DNA from: Desulfovibrio sp.
GTDB lineage: Bacteria; Desulfobacterota; Desulfovibrionia; Desulfovibrionales; Desulfovibrionaceae
Reading direction: 5' to 3'
Assembly: GCA_031288535.1 (NCBI GenBank)
Contig: JAITRF010000057.1
Span: 1-51,284 of the forward strand
DNA: 51,284 bases
Shown: piece after piece, positions 33,541-41,007 of the stretch
Numbering within the stretch: the stretch's first letter is position 1
Layout of the letters: each line of letters starts with the position of its first letter
The notes under the pieces: model-generated
Told to the model about the DNA's origin: nothing
The model's database searches: none
Seen by the model: only the letters and a program-made list of their open reading frames with translations
Made by a program: the position numbers and the translations under genes

Positions 33541-33668
33541 ATGAGAGGGCCCGGGGGAAATCATTATCGTTGCTGTCGTCATCCGTACGGCTCGAAGATT
33601 CGCCTACGGCTGGCGCTCCCCTGGCGGGGTTTGGGGCGAAGCCCCAATCAATCAACGCTTCCCTAAAC
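33541..33668. repeat. Family C repeat, copy 2
   Basis: Near-identical to 8355-8482 over ggggaaatcattatcgttgctgtcgtcatccgtacggctcg. Similarity also extends left (33450-33475). The 380-bp gap 33434-33813 otherwise shows only the rpsT leader. Confidence 0.8.
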
Positions 33669-33813
33669 CGCTTTGATTGTGACGGCTTCCGATCCGGGTT
33701 GACGCCGACGCGGGAAAATCATAAAAATTCTTCCGGCCGCGCGTACGGACAGGCCAACCGCGCCGGTGAGACAATTTTTCGGTGAAAACAATTATTCAGA
33801 TGGAGGAATTTCC

Positions 33814-34083
33814 TTGGCAAACCACAAATCGGCGCTCAAACGCCATAAACAGAGCCTGAAAAGGGCGCAGCGCAACCGCGCCAACCGCACCCGCGTTAAA
33901 AACGCGGTCAAGGCCGTGCGCCTCGCCGTTCTGGAAAAAGACCCGCAGGCAGCTGATGCCGCTTTTGTCCGCGCTACTTCAATTCTGGACAAATCCGCCG
34001 GCAAGGGAGCAATCCATCGCCGCACCGCCGCCAGAAAAATTTCCCGGCTGGCCAAGGCCGTGAAAGGCATTGTTCAAGATTAA
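33814..34083 (+). CDS. rpsT: Ribosomal protein S20, UUG start
   Basis: 89 residues. The N-terminus [20 protein letters not shown] and [15 protein letters not shown] near the C-terminus are typical S20. The protein must start at Met-Ala-Asn, and the only matching codon is TTG at 33814, with tggagga seven bases upstream. E. coli rpsT also uses UUG, through which S20 controls its own translation. S20 binds 16S rRNA in the small subunit and is also called the ornithine decarboxylase antizyme-like basic protein. Confidence 0.95.
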   Translation: MANHKSALKRHKQSLKRAQRNRANRTRVKNAVKAVRLAVLEKDPQAADAAFVRATSILDKSAGKGAIHRRTAARKISRLAKAVKGIVQD

Positions 34084-34152
34084 AATTTTTTGGGGTTGCG
34101 CCGGCAGACAGGAGTGTCCGCCCGCCAGGGCGCGGAATAATCGGTGATTCCA

Positions 34153-34299
34153 TTTTCAGGTGCAAATCGCTGATTTGTACCTGAAAACGGAACGTCACAC
34201 CAAAATGCCGCGCCGAAAGACAAAGTATTTTGAGCGGCAAGGCAAAGCTGCGCTTTTGCCGTAGCCGCCAAAGCAAAATTGCAGGACGTAATTTTGCTT
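34153..34299 (+). other. Two long hairpins in the rpsT downstream gap
   Basis: TTTTCAGGTGCAAATC (34153-34168) pairs with GATTTGTACCTGAAAA (34172-34187) over 16 bp with one G-T pair and a 3-base loop. AAGCAAAATT (34271-34280) pairs perfectly with AATTTTGCTT (34290-34299). The gap 34084-34469 has no gene. A U-rich end is lacking after the first, so RNA processing or a small RNA are alternatives to termination. Confidence 0.4.
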
Positions 34300-34469
34300 C
34301 GGAAGATAGTACGTTCAACCCGCGGAATTTTGCTTTTCATATTTGTCCGGTCTCGTGATGTTACAGCGTTTCCATTATTTTGTTTTTCGCTCATTCATCG
34401 CTTGTATTTGATCGCAATTACCGCATATTTTGTACAGGCGGCGCAAGCGCCGCCGAGGAGTTATGTCTT

Positions 34470-35825
34470 ATGCACCGTTATCAGAATTTTGAAGAAATTT
34501 TCAGTGCCCTCTATGTGGACTTCGACAATATATACACGCGGTTGTCAGAGCAGGATCCTGCCTTGGCCAGAACTTTCGCCACCAACCCGCAACGCTGGGT
34601 GCGCTGGCTGGAAGGCCACGCCCTGCGCATGATGTACGGCGACGGGGTGCGGCGGCGCATCCTGAAACGCTGCTGTTACCTCAACCCGATCCGCTATCAC
34701 GAATTCCGCCCCTATTTCATACGCTCGGCTTTCCAGGTGGTGGACTGCCCTCCTCTGACCAATTACGGGAAAACCAGCGCCGACATCCACCTGGTGATGG
34801 ATTGCATGGACGCCCTCGCCCATGCCACGCGTTTTGATGAAATAATCATCCTCTCTGGAGACGCGGATTTCACCCCCCTGCTCCTGCGCATACAGGAACA
34901 CGCGCGACGCAGCCTGGTGCTGAGCGTCGGCTATACTTCCCCCGCCTACGCCGCCGCTTGTTCCTGGCGCATACGCGAGGACTGGTTCTTGTCCCAGGCC
35001 CTTGAGGACCAAAGGGAAGACGCGGAGCGCGACGAACGCGACGCGGTAAAAACCGAGGGACACCACGAGGAGCGGAGCGTCCCGAAAGCCGCGCCTAGAG
35101 ACGCGGAGGCGCCGCATCAGGCGGAACGCCCTGACAAGCTGCCCGGCCTTGTACTCCCCGCCCATAAACGCGCCCGCCTTGTTGAGACAATCCGTCAGAT
35201 AGTGGCTGAATCAGCCGTGCCGGTACCTTTGCCGTCAATAGTACAGATTTTGCATCGGGAGCAGGAAATACCGTCAAATTGGTACGGCGCGGGGACGTTG
35301 CGCGATCTGTTGAAGGCCCTTGACTTGGGAACCCTGGCTTTCGTTCAGGCCGGCCCCGGTTTTGTCATGGACCCGGAACGCCATGAACGACCGGATGTGG
35401 ACAAGCTGCGCGACGAATTCCGCCAGAAACACCCCCAACTTTACGAACTGGCGCTCAAAGCGCACCGTCTGACGGACATACCCATGTTGAGTCCCGAACA
35501 ATACGCGGAGCTCTTCACCATGCTGTCCGAGGAAGTGCGGGTCAACAAATTTTCCCGTACCGGCACGGTCCGCAATATCGAGGATCGTTGCGAGGACGAG
35601 GGGGTGCCGGTCAATGCGGCGCAAATTGCCTTCATCGTGGAGGCGGTTATCCGCGGGGGAGCCAATCTTGCCGGAACAGGCGCCGGCGGGCAGGAGACGA
35701 GCCTGGAGCAGATGCGCGCGGCTTACGCCGCAAGCGCCGTTGAACTGTGCAGGCTCGCACAGTTGGAGATTGGCGAGAGGGAACGCGAACTGATCGAAAG
35801 CTGGTTCAAACCGTCAGCGGTCTGA
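34470..35825 (+). CDS. NYN-domain putative RNase with OST-HTH/LOTUS domain
   Basis: 451 residues from ATG 34470 (gaggag 11 bases upstream). The N-terminal NYN (PIN-like, LabA-type) domain has the acidic active-site motifs LYVDFDNIYTRL, KTSADIHLVMDCMD and IILSGDADFTPLL. After an acidic linker (about 180-230), residues about 230-310 read like an OST-HTH/LOTUS winged helix (VETIRQIVAESAVPVPLPSI, WYGAGTLRDLLKALDLG), a fold that binds RNA, including G-quadruplexes. A third helical domain of ~140 residues follows. The combination suggests RNA decay or processing. It is between rpsT and ackA, apparently alone. Confidence 0.85.
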   Translation: MHRYQNFEEIFSALYVDFDNIYTRLSEQDPALARTFATNPQRWVRWLEGHALRMMYGDGVRRRILKRCCYLNPIRYHEFRPYFIRSAFQVVDCPPLTNYGKTSADIHLVMDCMDALAHATRFDEIIILSGDADFTPLLLRIQEHARRSLVLSVGYTSPAYAAACSWRIREDWFLSQALEDQREDAERDERDAVKTEGHHEERSVPKAAPRDAEAPHQAERPDKLPGLVLPAHKRARLVETIRQIVAESAVPVPLPSIVQILHREQEIPSNWYGAGTLRDLLKALDLGTLAFVQAGPGFVMDPERHERPDVDKLRDEFRQKHPQLYELALKAHRLTDIPMLSPEQYAELFTMLSEEVRVNKFSRTGTVRNIEDRCEDEGVPVNAAQIAFIVEAVIRGGANLAGTGAGGQETSLEQMRAAYAASAVELCRLAQLEIGERERELIESWFKPSAV

Positions 35826-35838
35826 TCCGGATTCCAGG

Positions 35839-35990
35839 GCATTGTTTACGCTTGAGATGCTTGCAGGCGGGCGAGGCTCGCCTGCAAGCATCTCAAGCAA
35901 GGATTTTCGCGGCAAATCCCTGCCGCGAGATTGTCGAGAGGCGAACTTGCTTCGCCGTTTAGCGACAAACTCAAGCGTAAAACGCTCCAA
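35839..35990. repeat. Family A repeat, copy 7 (composite)
   Basis: It joins two variants: TTTACGCTTGAGATGCTTGCAGGC...GCCTGCAAGCATCTCAAG, then GGATTTTCGCGGCAAATCC, GAGATTGTCGAGAGGCGAA and CGACAAACTCAAGCGTAAAACGCTCC. It separates the convergent ends of the NYN gene and ackA. Confidence 0.75.
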
Positions 35991-36020
35991 ATGTAACACG
36001 CCCTGAAAACCGGCCTGTTT

Positions 36021-37238
36021 TCAAGCGTTCAGACCATTGAGCACGCGCACCGTTGATTTGGCTATGGCCAGTTCCTCATTGGTCGGGATGACCATTACCC
36101 TGACCGCGCTTTTGCCGTCGCTTATGACGCGCGCTTGCCCGGAACGGGCCGCGTTGGCGAGAGGATCCAGGATAATGCCCAGTCCCTCCATGTCCGCGCA
36201 GACCATTTCCCGCACTTCACTGTCGTTTTCACCTATCCCGGCCGTAAACACCAGGGCGTCCGTCTTCCCCAGAACCGCGCAGTACGAGCCGATGTACTTC
36301 TTTATGCTGTAGCAGAACATGTCCAGGGCCAGTCTGGCTTTCTCGTCGCCCTTGCCGGATGCGGAGTGGATGTCGCGCATGTCGTTGAGCCCGCAAATGC
36401 CTTTCAAACCGCTGCGACGGTTCAGGGTATCGTCTATTTTTTCAATGCTCATGCCTGTCTGCCTGGCAAGGTAGAACAGGATCGCGGGATCTATGTCGCC
36501 GCAACGCGAGCCCATGATCACCCCGGCCAGAGGGGTCAGACCCATGCTGGTATCAATGCATTTCCCCCGTTTTACGGCGCTGATGGAACAGCCGTTGCCC
36601 AGATGGCAGGTAATTACATTGACCTCTTCCTCTTTCCTGCCAAGCAGTTCGGCCGCCCTGGCCGCCACAAAGGCGTGCGAGGTGCCGTGAAACCCGTAAC
36701 GGCGCACGCGCAATTTTTCGTAGAACTCCAGCGGCAGGGCGTACATAAAGGCCCTGGGCGGCATGGAGGCGTGAAATTCCGTATCGAACACCGCAACCGA
36801 CGGGCAATGCGGCAGAAGTTTCATGATTACACGTATGCCCTGGATCGAGGGCGGATTGTGCAAAGGCGCAAGCGGAGACAACCTTTGAATTACTTCAAGC
36901 ACATCTTCAGTTATAAGTGTGGATTGCGTAAACTCCTCCCCTCCCTGCACGGTTCGGTGTCCGCAGCCGCTTATCTCGGAAAGGTCCTTGATCGCTCCCA
37001 ACACCGGGTCCGTCAGCAGGGCCATCACCCTGGTCATGCCCGCCGTATGATCCGGAAAAGGATTTTCTTCATTTGTTTTCCGCTCAATATCCGTGCCCGG
37101 GTCCTTTTTGTGGGTCAGGCTGCCGGTTTTTTCGCCGATGCGCTCCACGAGCCCGGAACACAGGACTTTCTCATAGTCCATATCTATGAGCTGATACTTG
37201 AATGAAGAACTGCCGCAATTGACAACCAGGATTTTCAT
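36021..37238 (-). CDS. ackA: Acetate kinase
   Basis: 405 residues of the ASKHA fold. NCGSSSFKYQL is the first phosphate motif; FDTEFHASMPPRAFMYALP, RRYGFHGTSHAFVA, HLGNGCSISAVKRGKCIDTSMGLTPLAGVIMGSRCGDIDPAI and FTAGIGEND are all conserved. The motif normally G-H-R-x-V-H-G-G-E reads GHRTVQGGE (Arg95 kept, His to Gln at 98), and FDTAFH reads FDTEFH. It interconverts acetyl phosphate and acetate with ATP; the substitutions could shift acyl preference. No pta lies beside it. Confidence 0.93.
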   Translation of the reverse strand: MKILVVNCGSSSFKYQLIDMDYEKVLCSGLVERIGEKTGSLTHKKDPGTDIERKTNEENPFPDHTAGMTRVMALLTDPVLGAIKDLSEISGCGHRTVQGGEEFTQSTLITEDVLEVIQRLSPLAPLHNPPSIQGIRVIMKLLPHCPSVAVFDTEFHASMPPRAFMYALPLEFYEKLRVRRYGFHGTSHAFVAARAAELLGRKEEEVNVITCHLGNGCSISAVKRGKCIDTSMGLTPLAGVIMGSRCGDIDPAILFYLARQTGMSIEKIDDTLNRRSGLKGICGLNDMRDIHSASGKGDEKARLALDMFCYSIKKYIGSYCAVLGKTDALVFTAGIGENDSEVREMVCADMEGLGIILDPLANAARSGQARVISDGKSAVRVMVIPTNEELAIAKSTVRVLNGLNA

Positions 37239-37357
37239 AAGAATCCGCCTTTGTTTTCAGTATCGGCGTGGAAAGAAAAGCGCGCCTCATCGGAAAGCCG
37301 CATATAGCAAACGGCTCTGCAAAAATCAATCGAATTGCGGCGATCCCGGCGCAACCC

Positions 37358-37424
37358 GAGCGGTTTGACTTTGAAAATGTCGAACCGCTCCGCGGCGATT
37401 TGCCGTGCAAATCCCCGCCGCGGG
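37358..37424. repeat. Family A repeat, partial copy 8
   Basis: GAGCGGTTTGACTTTGAAAATGTCGAACCGCTC (first stem, perfect ends) plus the GATTTGCCGTGCAAATC hairpin. It lies just upstream of the Fur-like box. Confidence 0.75.
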
Positions 37425-37475
37425 CGTCAAGTTTTTTGCGCTGATAAATCGAAAGAAAGCCATATATCAGGAAAA

Positions 37476-37498
37476 AATGATATTGACATTCATTTTCA
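37476..37498 (+). promoter_or_regulatory. Fur-like box and promoter of the ATPase-Feo cluster
   Basis: TTGACATTCATTTTCA (37483-37498) matches the deltaproteobacterial/general Fur motif TTGAAAATNATTTTCA closely, and AATGATATTGACATTCATT (37476-37494) is an imperfect palindrome around it. The TTGACA is also a perfect -35 hexamer, so a bound repressor would block the promoter. It is about 105 bp upstream of the first gene. Confidence 0.6.
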
Positions 37499-37601
37499 CC
37501 TTTGTTACTGATATTTTTAAAAGCGAAGCGCCGCCATTTACCGGACGCGGCGCGGGAATAAAAAGTTTGCCGGGATGGGGATGCAACTAGGGAGGACAGG
37601 T

Positions 37602-37853
37602 ATGCCTATTGGAATTACCTGGAAGTACGGGATTGCCGCCGGGGCCGGCGTTGCCGTTGGTCTTCTCGGCGTTGTGCTGCTTTCCCGAGGCTCCGTGAAT
37701 CCGAAGAAATCCTGCGCAGCGCTCTCAAGCCGATGCGTGGATATCAAGGATCGGGCAGCCGCCACGGTGGAAACCGCCAAGGAAAACAGTGGCTGCATCG
37801 CGGCGAAGGCCAGGCGTGAACCGGTACGCAAGGGACAGGCGCAAGGATCATGA
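37602..37853 (+). CDS. Small glycine-zipper membrane protein (PacL/FezA-like position)
   Basis: 83 residues from ATG 37602 (ggaggacaggt upstream). One helix, YGIAAGAGVAVGLLGVVLLSRG, with a glycine-zipper pattern, then a Cys-containing, Lys/Ala-rich cytosolic tail (three cysteines) that may bind metal. Its TGA overlaps the ATPase ATG, so the two are made together. Small membrane scaffold proteins upstream of P1B-type ATPases include mycobacterial PacL1 (with CtpC) and FezA (with FezB in ferrosome operons); resemblance is in size, topology and context, not proven by alignment. Confidence 0.7.
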   Translation: MPIGITWKYGIAAGAGVAVGLLGVVLLSRGSVNPKKSCAALSSRCVDIKDRAAATVETAKENSGCIAAKARREPVRKGQAQGS

Positions 37854-40054
37854 GCGGGCAACTCAAGCGTGAACGTACGGGAGCGACCGTTGCCGCCGCA
37901 GAAAGCGCCTCCGGTCTGATGGATCGCTATTTCGTCGCCCACGACATTCCCGGCCGGTTGCGTCTGCGCCTGATTCACGGGGTCCGTCGCCCGGGAGCCG
38001 ATGAGGAGGCAGCTCTGGCCAAAGAGCTTTCCCGCATTTTTCCGGGCGCGGGGATTGCCTTCTCGCCCCGCACGGGAAGCGTGCTGGTCAGCTCTGAAAA
38101 CCGCCGCCCGGAAGAAAATCGGAAACAGCCGGGCGAAAAGAGCGGAAAAGTGCCGGCGGCGGGGCGGGAGCTTCCAGGGGGCGTGAAGCCCGGTGCGTCC
38201 GGCGCCTCCCAACAGACGCCGCGCAACCCGATACCTGGCAAACTGCGCAGTTTTTTTTATCCCCGTCCACTTGTCTTCCTAATCGCCGCCCTGCGGTCCG
38301 TGCGCTATCTCTTCCGGGCGCTCAAGGCCCTCCTGCGAAGCAGGCTGGATCTGGACGTGCTGGACGGCTCGGCCTTGGCTGTCTGCTTTCTGCAGCGGGA
38401 TTTCCGGATGCTCTCCTCCATGGTCTTCTTCTTCGACCTGGGAGAATACCTGACGGACTGGACGCGCAAAAAATCGCGGATGAGCCTTGAAGAAAGTCTG
38501 GCCCTGCACATTGACCATGTGTGGGTGCGCAAGGAAGGGGGAGAAGAGATGATTCCCTTCTCCCAGATATGCGTGGGCGATGAGATCGTCGTGCGCGCGG
38601 GGTCCGCCATGCCGGTGGACGGAACGATCATCTCCGGCAAGGGAATGGTCAACCAGGCTTCTCTGACGGGAGAAAGCCTGCCCGTCCCCCGCGGCCCCGG
38701 CGCAAGCGTTTACGCCGGGACGGCGCTGGAAATGGGCGAAGTTGTGGTCAAGGCGGTAAAGACGGGAGGCGGCACGCGCCTGCATTCCATCCTGCGGGCC
38801 ATCGAAGGATCGGAAAATCTCAAGTCGGCTTTGCAACACCGCTATGAGGTCATGGCGGATGCCATAGTGCCTTTCAACTTTCTCCTGAGCGCCCTGACTT
38901 ATGCCGTCACGCGCAGCTTCCGGCGCGCGGGATCGGTGCTGCTGGTGGACTACTCCTGCGCCATCCGCCTGGCTGCGCCCCTGGTCATGTCTACCGCCAT
39001 GCGGGAAGCCGCCAACAACAGGTTGCTGATCAAAGGCGGCAAGTTTGTCGAGGAAATCGCCCACGCCGATACGGTGGTTTTTGACAAGACAGGCACGCTG
39101 ACCATGGCCCGCCCGGCGGTGGTGGACGTCGTTCCCTTCGGCGGAAGGGACCGCAAACTCATTCTGCGCCTTGGGGCCTGCCTTGAGGAACATTTCGTCC
39201 ATCCGGTCGGACAGGCGGTGGTTCGCGCGGCGGAAGAAGAAAATTTACAGCACAGGGAAGAACACACCAAGGTGGAATTGATCGTCGCACACGGCATCCT
39301 CTCCTCCTGGCAGGGCAAGAAGATTCGCATCGGCAGCGCCCACTTCGTTCTTGAACATTTGGAGCGCGAACACCGCGCCGGGCAGAAGCCGCCACTGGAC
39401 GAGGAACAACTGGCCCTTATCCGGAGGGAAACCGCGAAGGGCAGGAGCCTGTTGTACTTGAGCATGGACAATGAGTTGGCCGGCATCATCCTCATTGAGG
39501 ACGAACTGCGCAGTGACGCTGCGCAGGCCGTGCAGGCCCTGCGCGACGACGGCATCTCCCGGGTCGTCATGCTTACGGGAGATGAGGAAAAAACGGCGGC
39601 CGGCATCGCGGTCCAGGCAGGCATCCAGGAATACGAGGCCAGAATGCTCCCTGAGGACAAGGCCGCTTATATCCGCCGTCTGAGGGAGCAAGGCTGCATC
39701 GTCGCCATGGTGGGGGACGGCGTAAACGATTCCCTGGCGCTTTCCGTGGCCCATGTGGGCGTCGCTATGGCGGACGGGACGGACGTTGCCCGGGAAGTGG
39801 CGGATATTGTGCTGACCAGCGGGGATTTACACGACATTTTGTTGGCTCGAAGTATCTCGCGTGAGGCGCTGACCAGAATCCGCAGCGGCCTTCACATCTC
39901 CCTGTTCTGCAACAGCCTGTTTTTGGCCGGAGGGCTGTTGGGAGTGCTGAGTCCGGGACTATCGGCCTTTCTGCACAACGCCCTGACCTCGGGCATAGCT
40001 TTGTCCGGGATACGCCCCTTTGCGGCGGTCGCGCGGCCTGGTGGCGACTCATGA
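37850..40054 (+). CDS. P1B-type metal-transporting ATPase (FezB-like)
   Basis: 734 residues. An N-terminal HMA-like domain without CxxC has IPGRLRLRL (35-40), then a variable linker, membrane helices, the actuator loop TGES (273-276), the ion-binding helix VDYSCAIRLAAP (YSC at 368-370 in place of the copper-type CPC), the phosphorylation site DKTGTLT (412-418), HPVGQAV and VGDGVNDSLAL. The non-CPC site separates it from Cu and Zn exporters and groups it with P1B ATPases of CtpC and FezB type. With the small upstream protein and downstream HMA protein, and FeoAB next door, iron is the most likely ion; manganese or others remain possible. Confidence 0.9.
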   Translation: MSGQLKRERTGATVAAAESASGLMDRYFVAHDIPGRLRLRLIHGVRRPGADEEAALAKELSRIFPGAGIAFSPRTGSVLVSSENRRPEENRKQPGEKSGKVPAAGRELPGGVKPGASGASQQTPRNPIPGKLRSFFYPRPLVFLIAALRSVRYLFRALKALLRSRLDLDVLDGSALAVCFLQRDFRMLSSMVFFFDLGEYLTDWTRKKSRMSLEESLALHIDHVWVRKEGGEEMIPFSQICVGDEIVVRAGSAMPVDGTIISGKGMVNQASLTGESLPVPRGPGASVYAGTALEMGEVVVKAVKTGGGTRLHSILRAIEGSENLKSALQHRYEVMADAIVPFNFLLSALTYAVTRSFRRAGSVLLVDYSCAIRLAAPLVMSTAMREAANNRLLIKGGKFVEEIAHADTVVFDKTGTLTMARPAVVDVVPFGGRDRKLILRLGACLEEHFVHPVGQAVVRAAEEENLQHREEHTKVELIVAHGILSSWQGKKIRIGSAHFVLEHLEREHRAGQKPPLDEEQLALIRRETAKGRSLLYLSMDNELAGIILIEDELRSDAAQAVQALRDDGISRVVMLTGDEEKTAAGIAVQAGIQEYEARMLPEDKAAYIRRLREQGCIVAMVGDGVNDSLALSVAHVGVAMADGTDVAREVADIVLTSGDLHDILLARSISREALTRIRSGLHISLFCNSLFLAGGLLGVLSPGLSAFLHNALTSGIALSGIRPFAAVARPGGDS

Positions 40055-40299
40055 AGAAAGATGGACCTGTGATCACAAGTTTCATTGACGGACGAGTGCG
40101 CATTCGGGCCAAGGCGTTGAAACATGCGGAAACCATGGCCATGGCGAAAAAGTTTGCGCAAACCAGGCAGGGTGTTCTGAAGGTCGAAGGCAACGTCGGA
40201 ACCGGAAGTCTCCTTGTGCATTATGACCCCGCTGTCATTACGCGGGAAACACTGATCAGGACCGCGGAACTTCTGGAAGCGCAGTTCGCGGACGCATAG
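40051..40299 (+). CDS. Small HMA-like protein with GRVRIR motif
   Basis: 82 residues, ATG overlapping the ATPase stop (ATGA). ITSFIDGRVRIRAKALKH, VLKVEGNVGTGSLLVHYDP and IRTAELLEAQF give a ferredoxin-like HMA fold (strand, helix, strand, strand, helix). The CxxC of ordinary metallochaperones is missing. The basic GRVRIR parallels GRLRLR at the N-terminus of the ATPase, so the two may share a function such as ion or membrane targeting. Likely a partner of the ATPase. Confidence 0.8.
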   Translation: MKKDGPVITSFIDGRVRIRAKALKHAETMAMAKKFAQTRQGVLKVEGNVGTGSLLVHYDPAVITRETLIRTAELLEAQFADA

Positions 40300-40424
40300 C
40301 GCGGATGGCGGGAGAAGATTGCGACGCGCCGCCTTGCCGGCCGACGCGCAAACTCCTTCCCTGCCGCAGCGGCATGGCGCATCGTGCCGTTCGACTACAA
40401 TCGGCAGGGAAAAAGGGGATAGCT

Positions 40425-40628
40425 GTGGAAAATATCATTGTCGGTGCAATTGTTCTCGCCGCGGCCGCCTATGCTGTCTACCGTCTTTTCGTACGTCGCG
40501 ACTGCGGCTGCGGCAGAGGGAGCGCTTGCGAAGGCGGCGTAAAACAGAACGGTCAATCCGGATCCGGAGGCTGCTGCTGCCTTTCGCCTGAGAACGACGG
40601 TTCCGGAGACGGTTCCAACCGTAGCTGA
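40425..40628 (+). CDS. FeoB-associated Cys-rich membrane protein
   Basis: 67 residues from GTG 40425 (aggggatagct upstream). One N-terminal helix (IIVGAIVLAAAAYAVYRLFV) followed by RRDCGCGRGSACEGG and GGCCCLSP, a cysteine-rich cytosolic tail. Such proteins are commonly encoded next to feoB (the FeoB-associated Cys-rich membrane protein family) and may relay or sense iron. It ends 31 bp before feoA. Confidence 0.8.
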   Translation: MENIIVGAIVLAAAAYAVYRLFVRRDCGCGRGSACEGGVKQNGQSGSGGCCCLSPENDGSGDGSNRS

Positions 40629-40659
40629 ACGCGAAAAGTAATTTTTCAGGGAGCTGAGC

Positions 40660-40893
40660 ATGATGGAACAGATGTCGTTACGCAGATTGGATGAAGGACA
40701 GGCGGCTGTCATATCTACAATTACCGCCGAAGGCGAAATGGGCCGGCGGATACGCGACATGGGGCTGGTGCCGGGAGTTTCGGTGCAGGTTGTGGGGCGC
40801 GCCCCGCTTCGAGACCCGGTCGCCCTGCGCCTTTTGGGTTTTACCCTCACCCTGCGCAACAGCGAAGCGGATTTTATCAAAGTGACCCAGTAA
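40660..40893 (+). CDS. feoA: Ferrous iron transport protein A
   Basis: 77 residues with the SH3-like FeoA fold: LRRLDEGQAAVISTI, MGRRIRDMGLVPGVSVQVV, DPVALRLLGFTLTLRNSEAD. Cytosolic accessory that supports FeoB. RBS cagggagctgagc. The gene is in the order Cys-rich protein, feoA, feoB. Confidence 0.93.
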   Translation: MMEQMSLRRLDEGQAAVISTITAEGEMGRRIRDMGLVPGVSVQVVGRAPLRDPVALRLLGFTLTLRNSEADFIKVTQ

Positions 40894-41007
40894 ATCCCGG
40901 AAAATATCCGCTCTCATTCCGGGCGGCGGCGATAAAACAAGAGATCGCCTTTTTGTCGACATTTCAGCCCAAACGGCGGGAAAAACTGCCGTAAACGGGG
41001 AAAACGT

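Noticed and set aside
31892-33655. Minus-strand open frame opposite metNIQ
   Set aside because: Antisense shadow of three clearly assigned genes.
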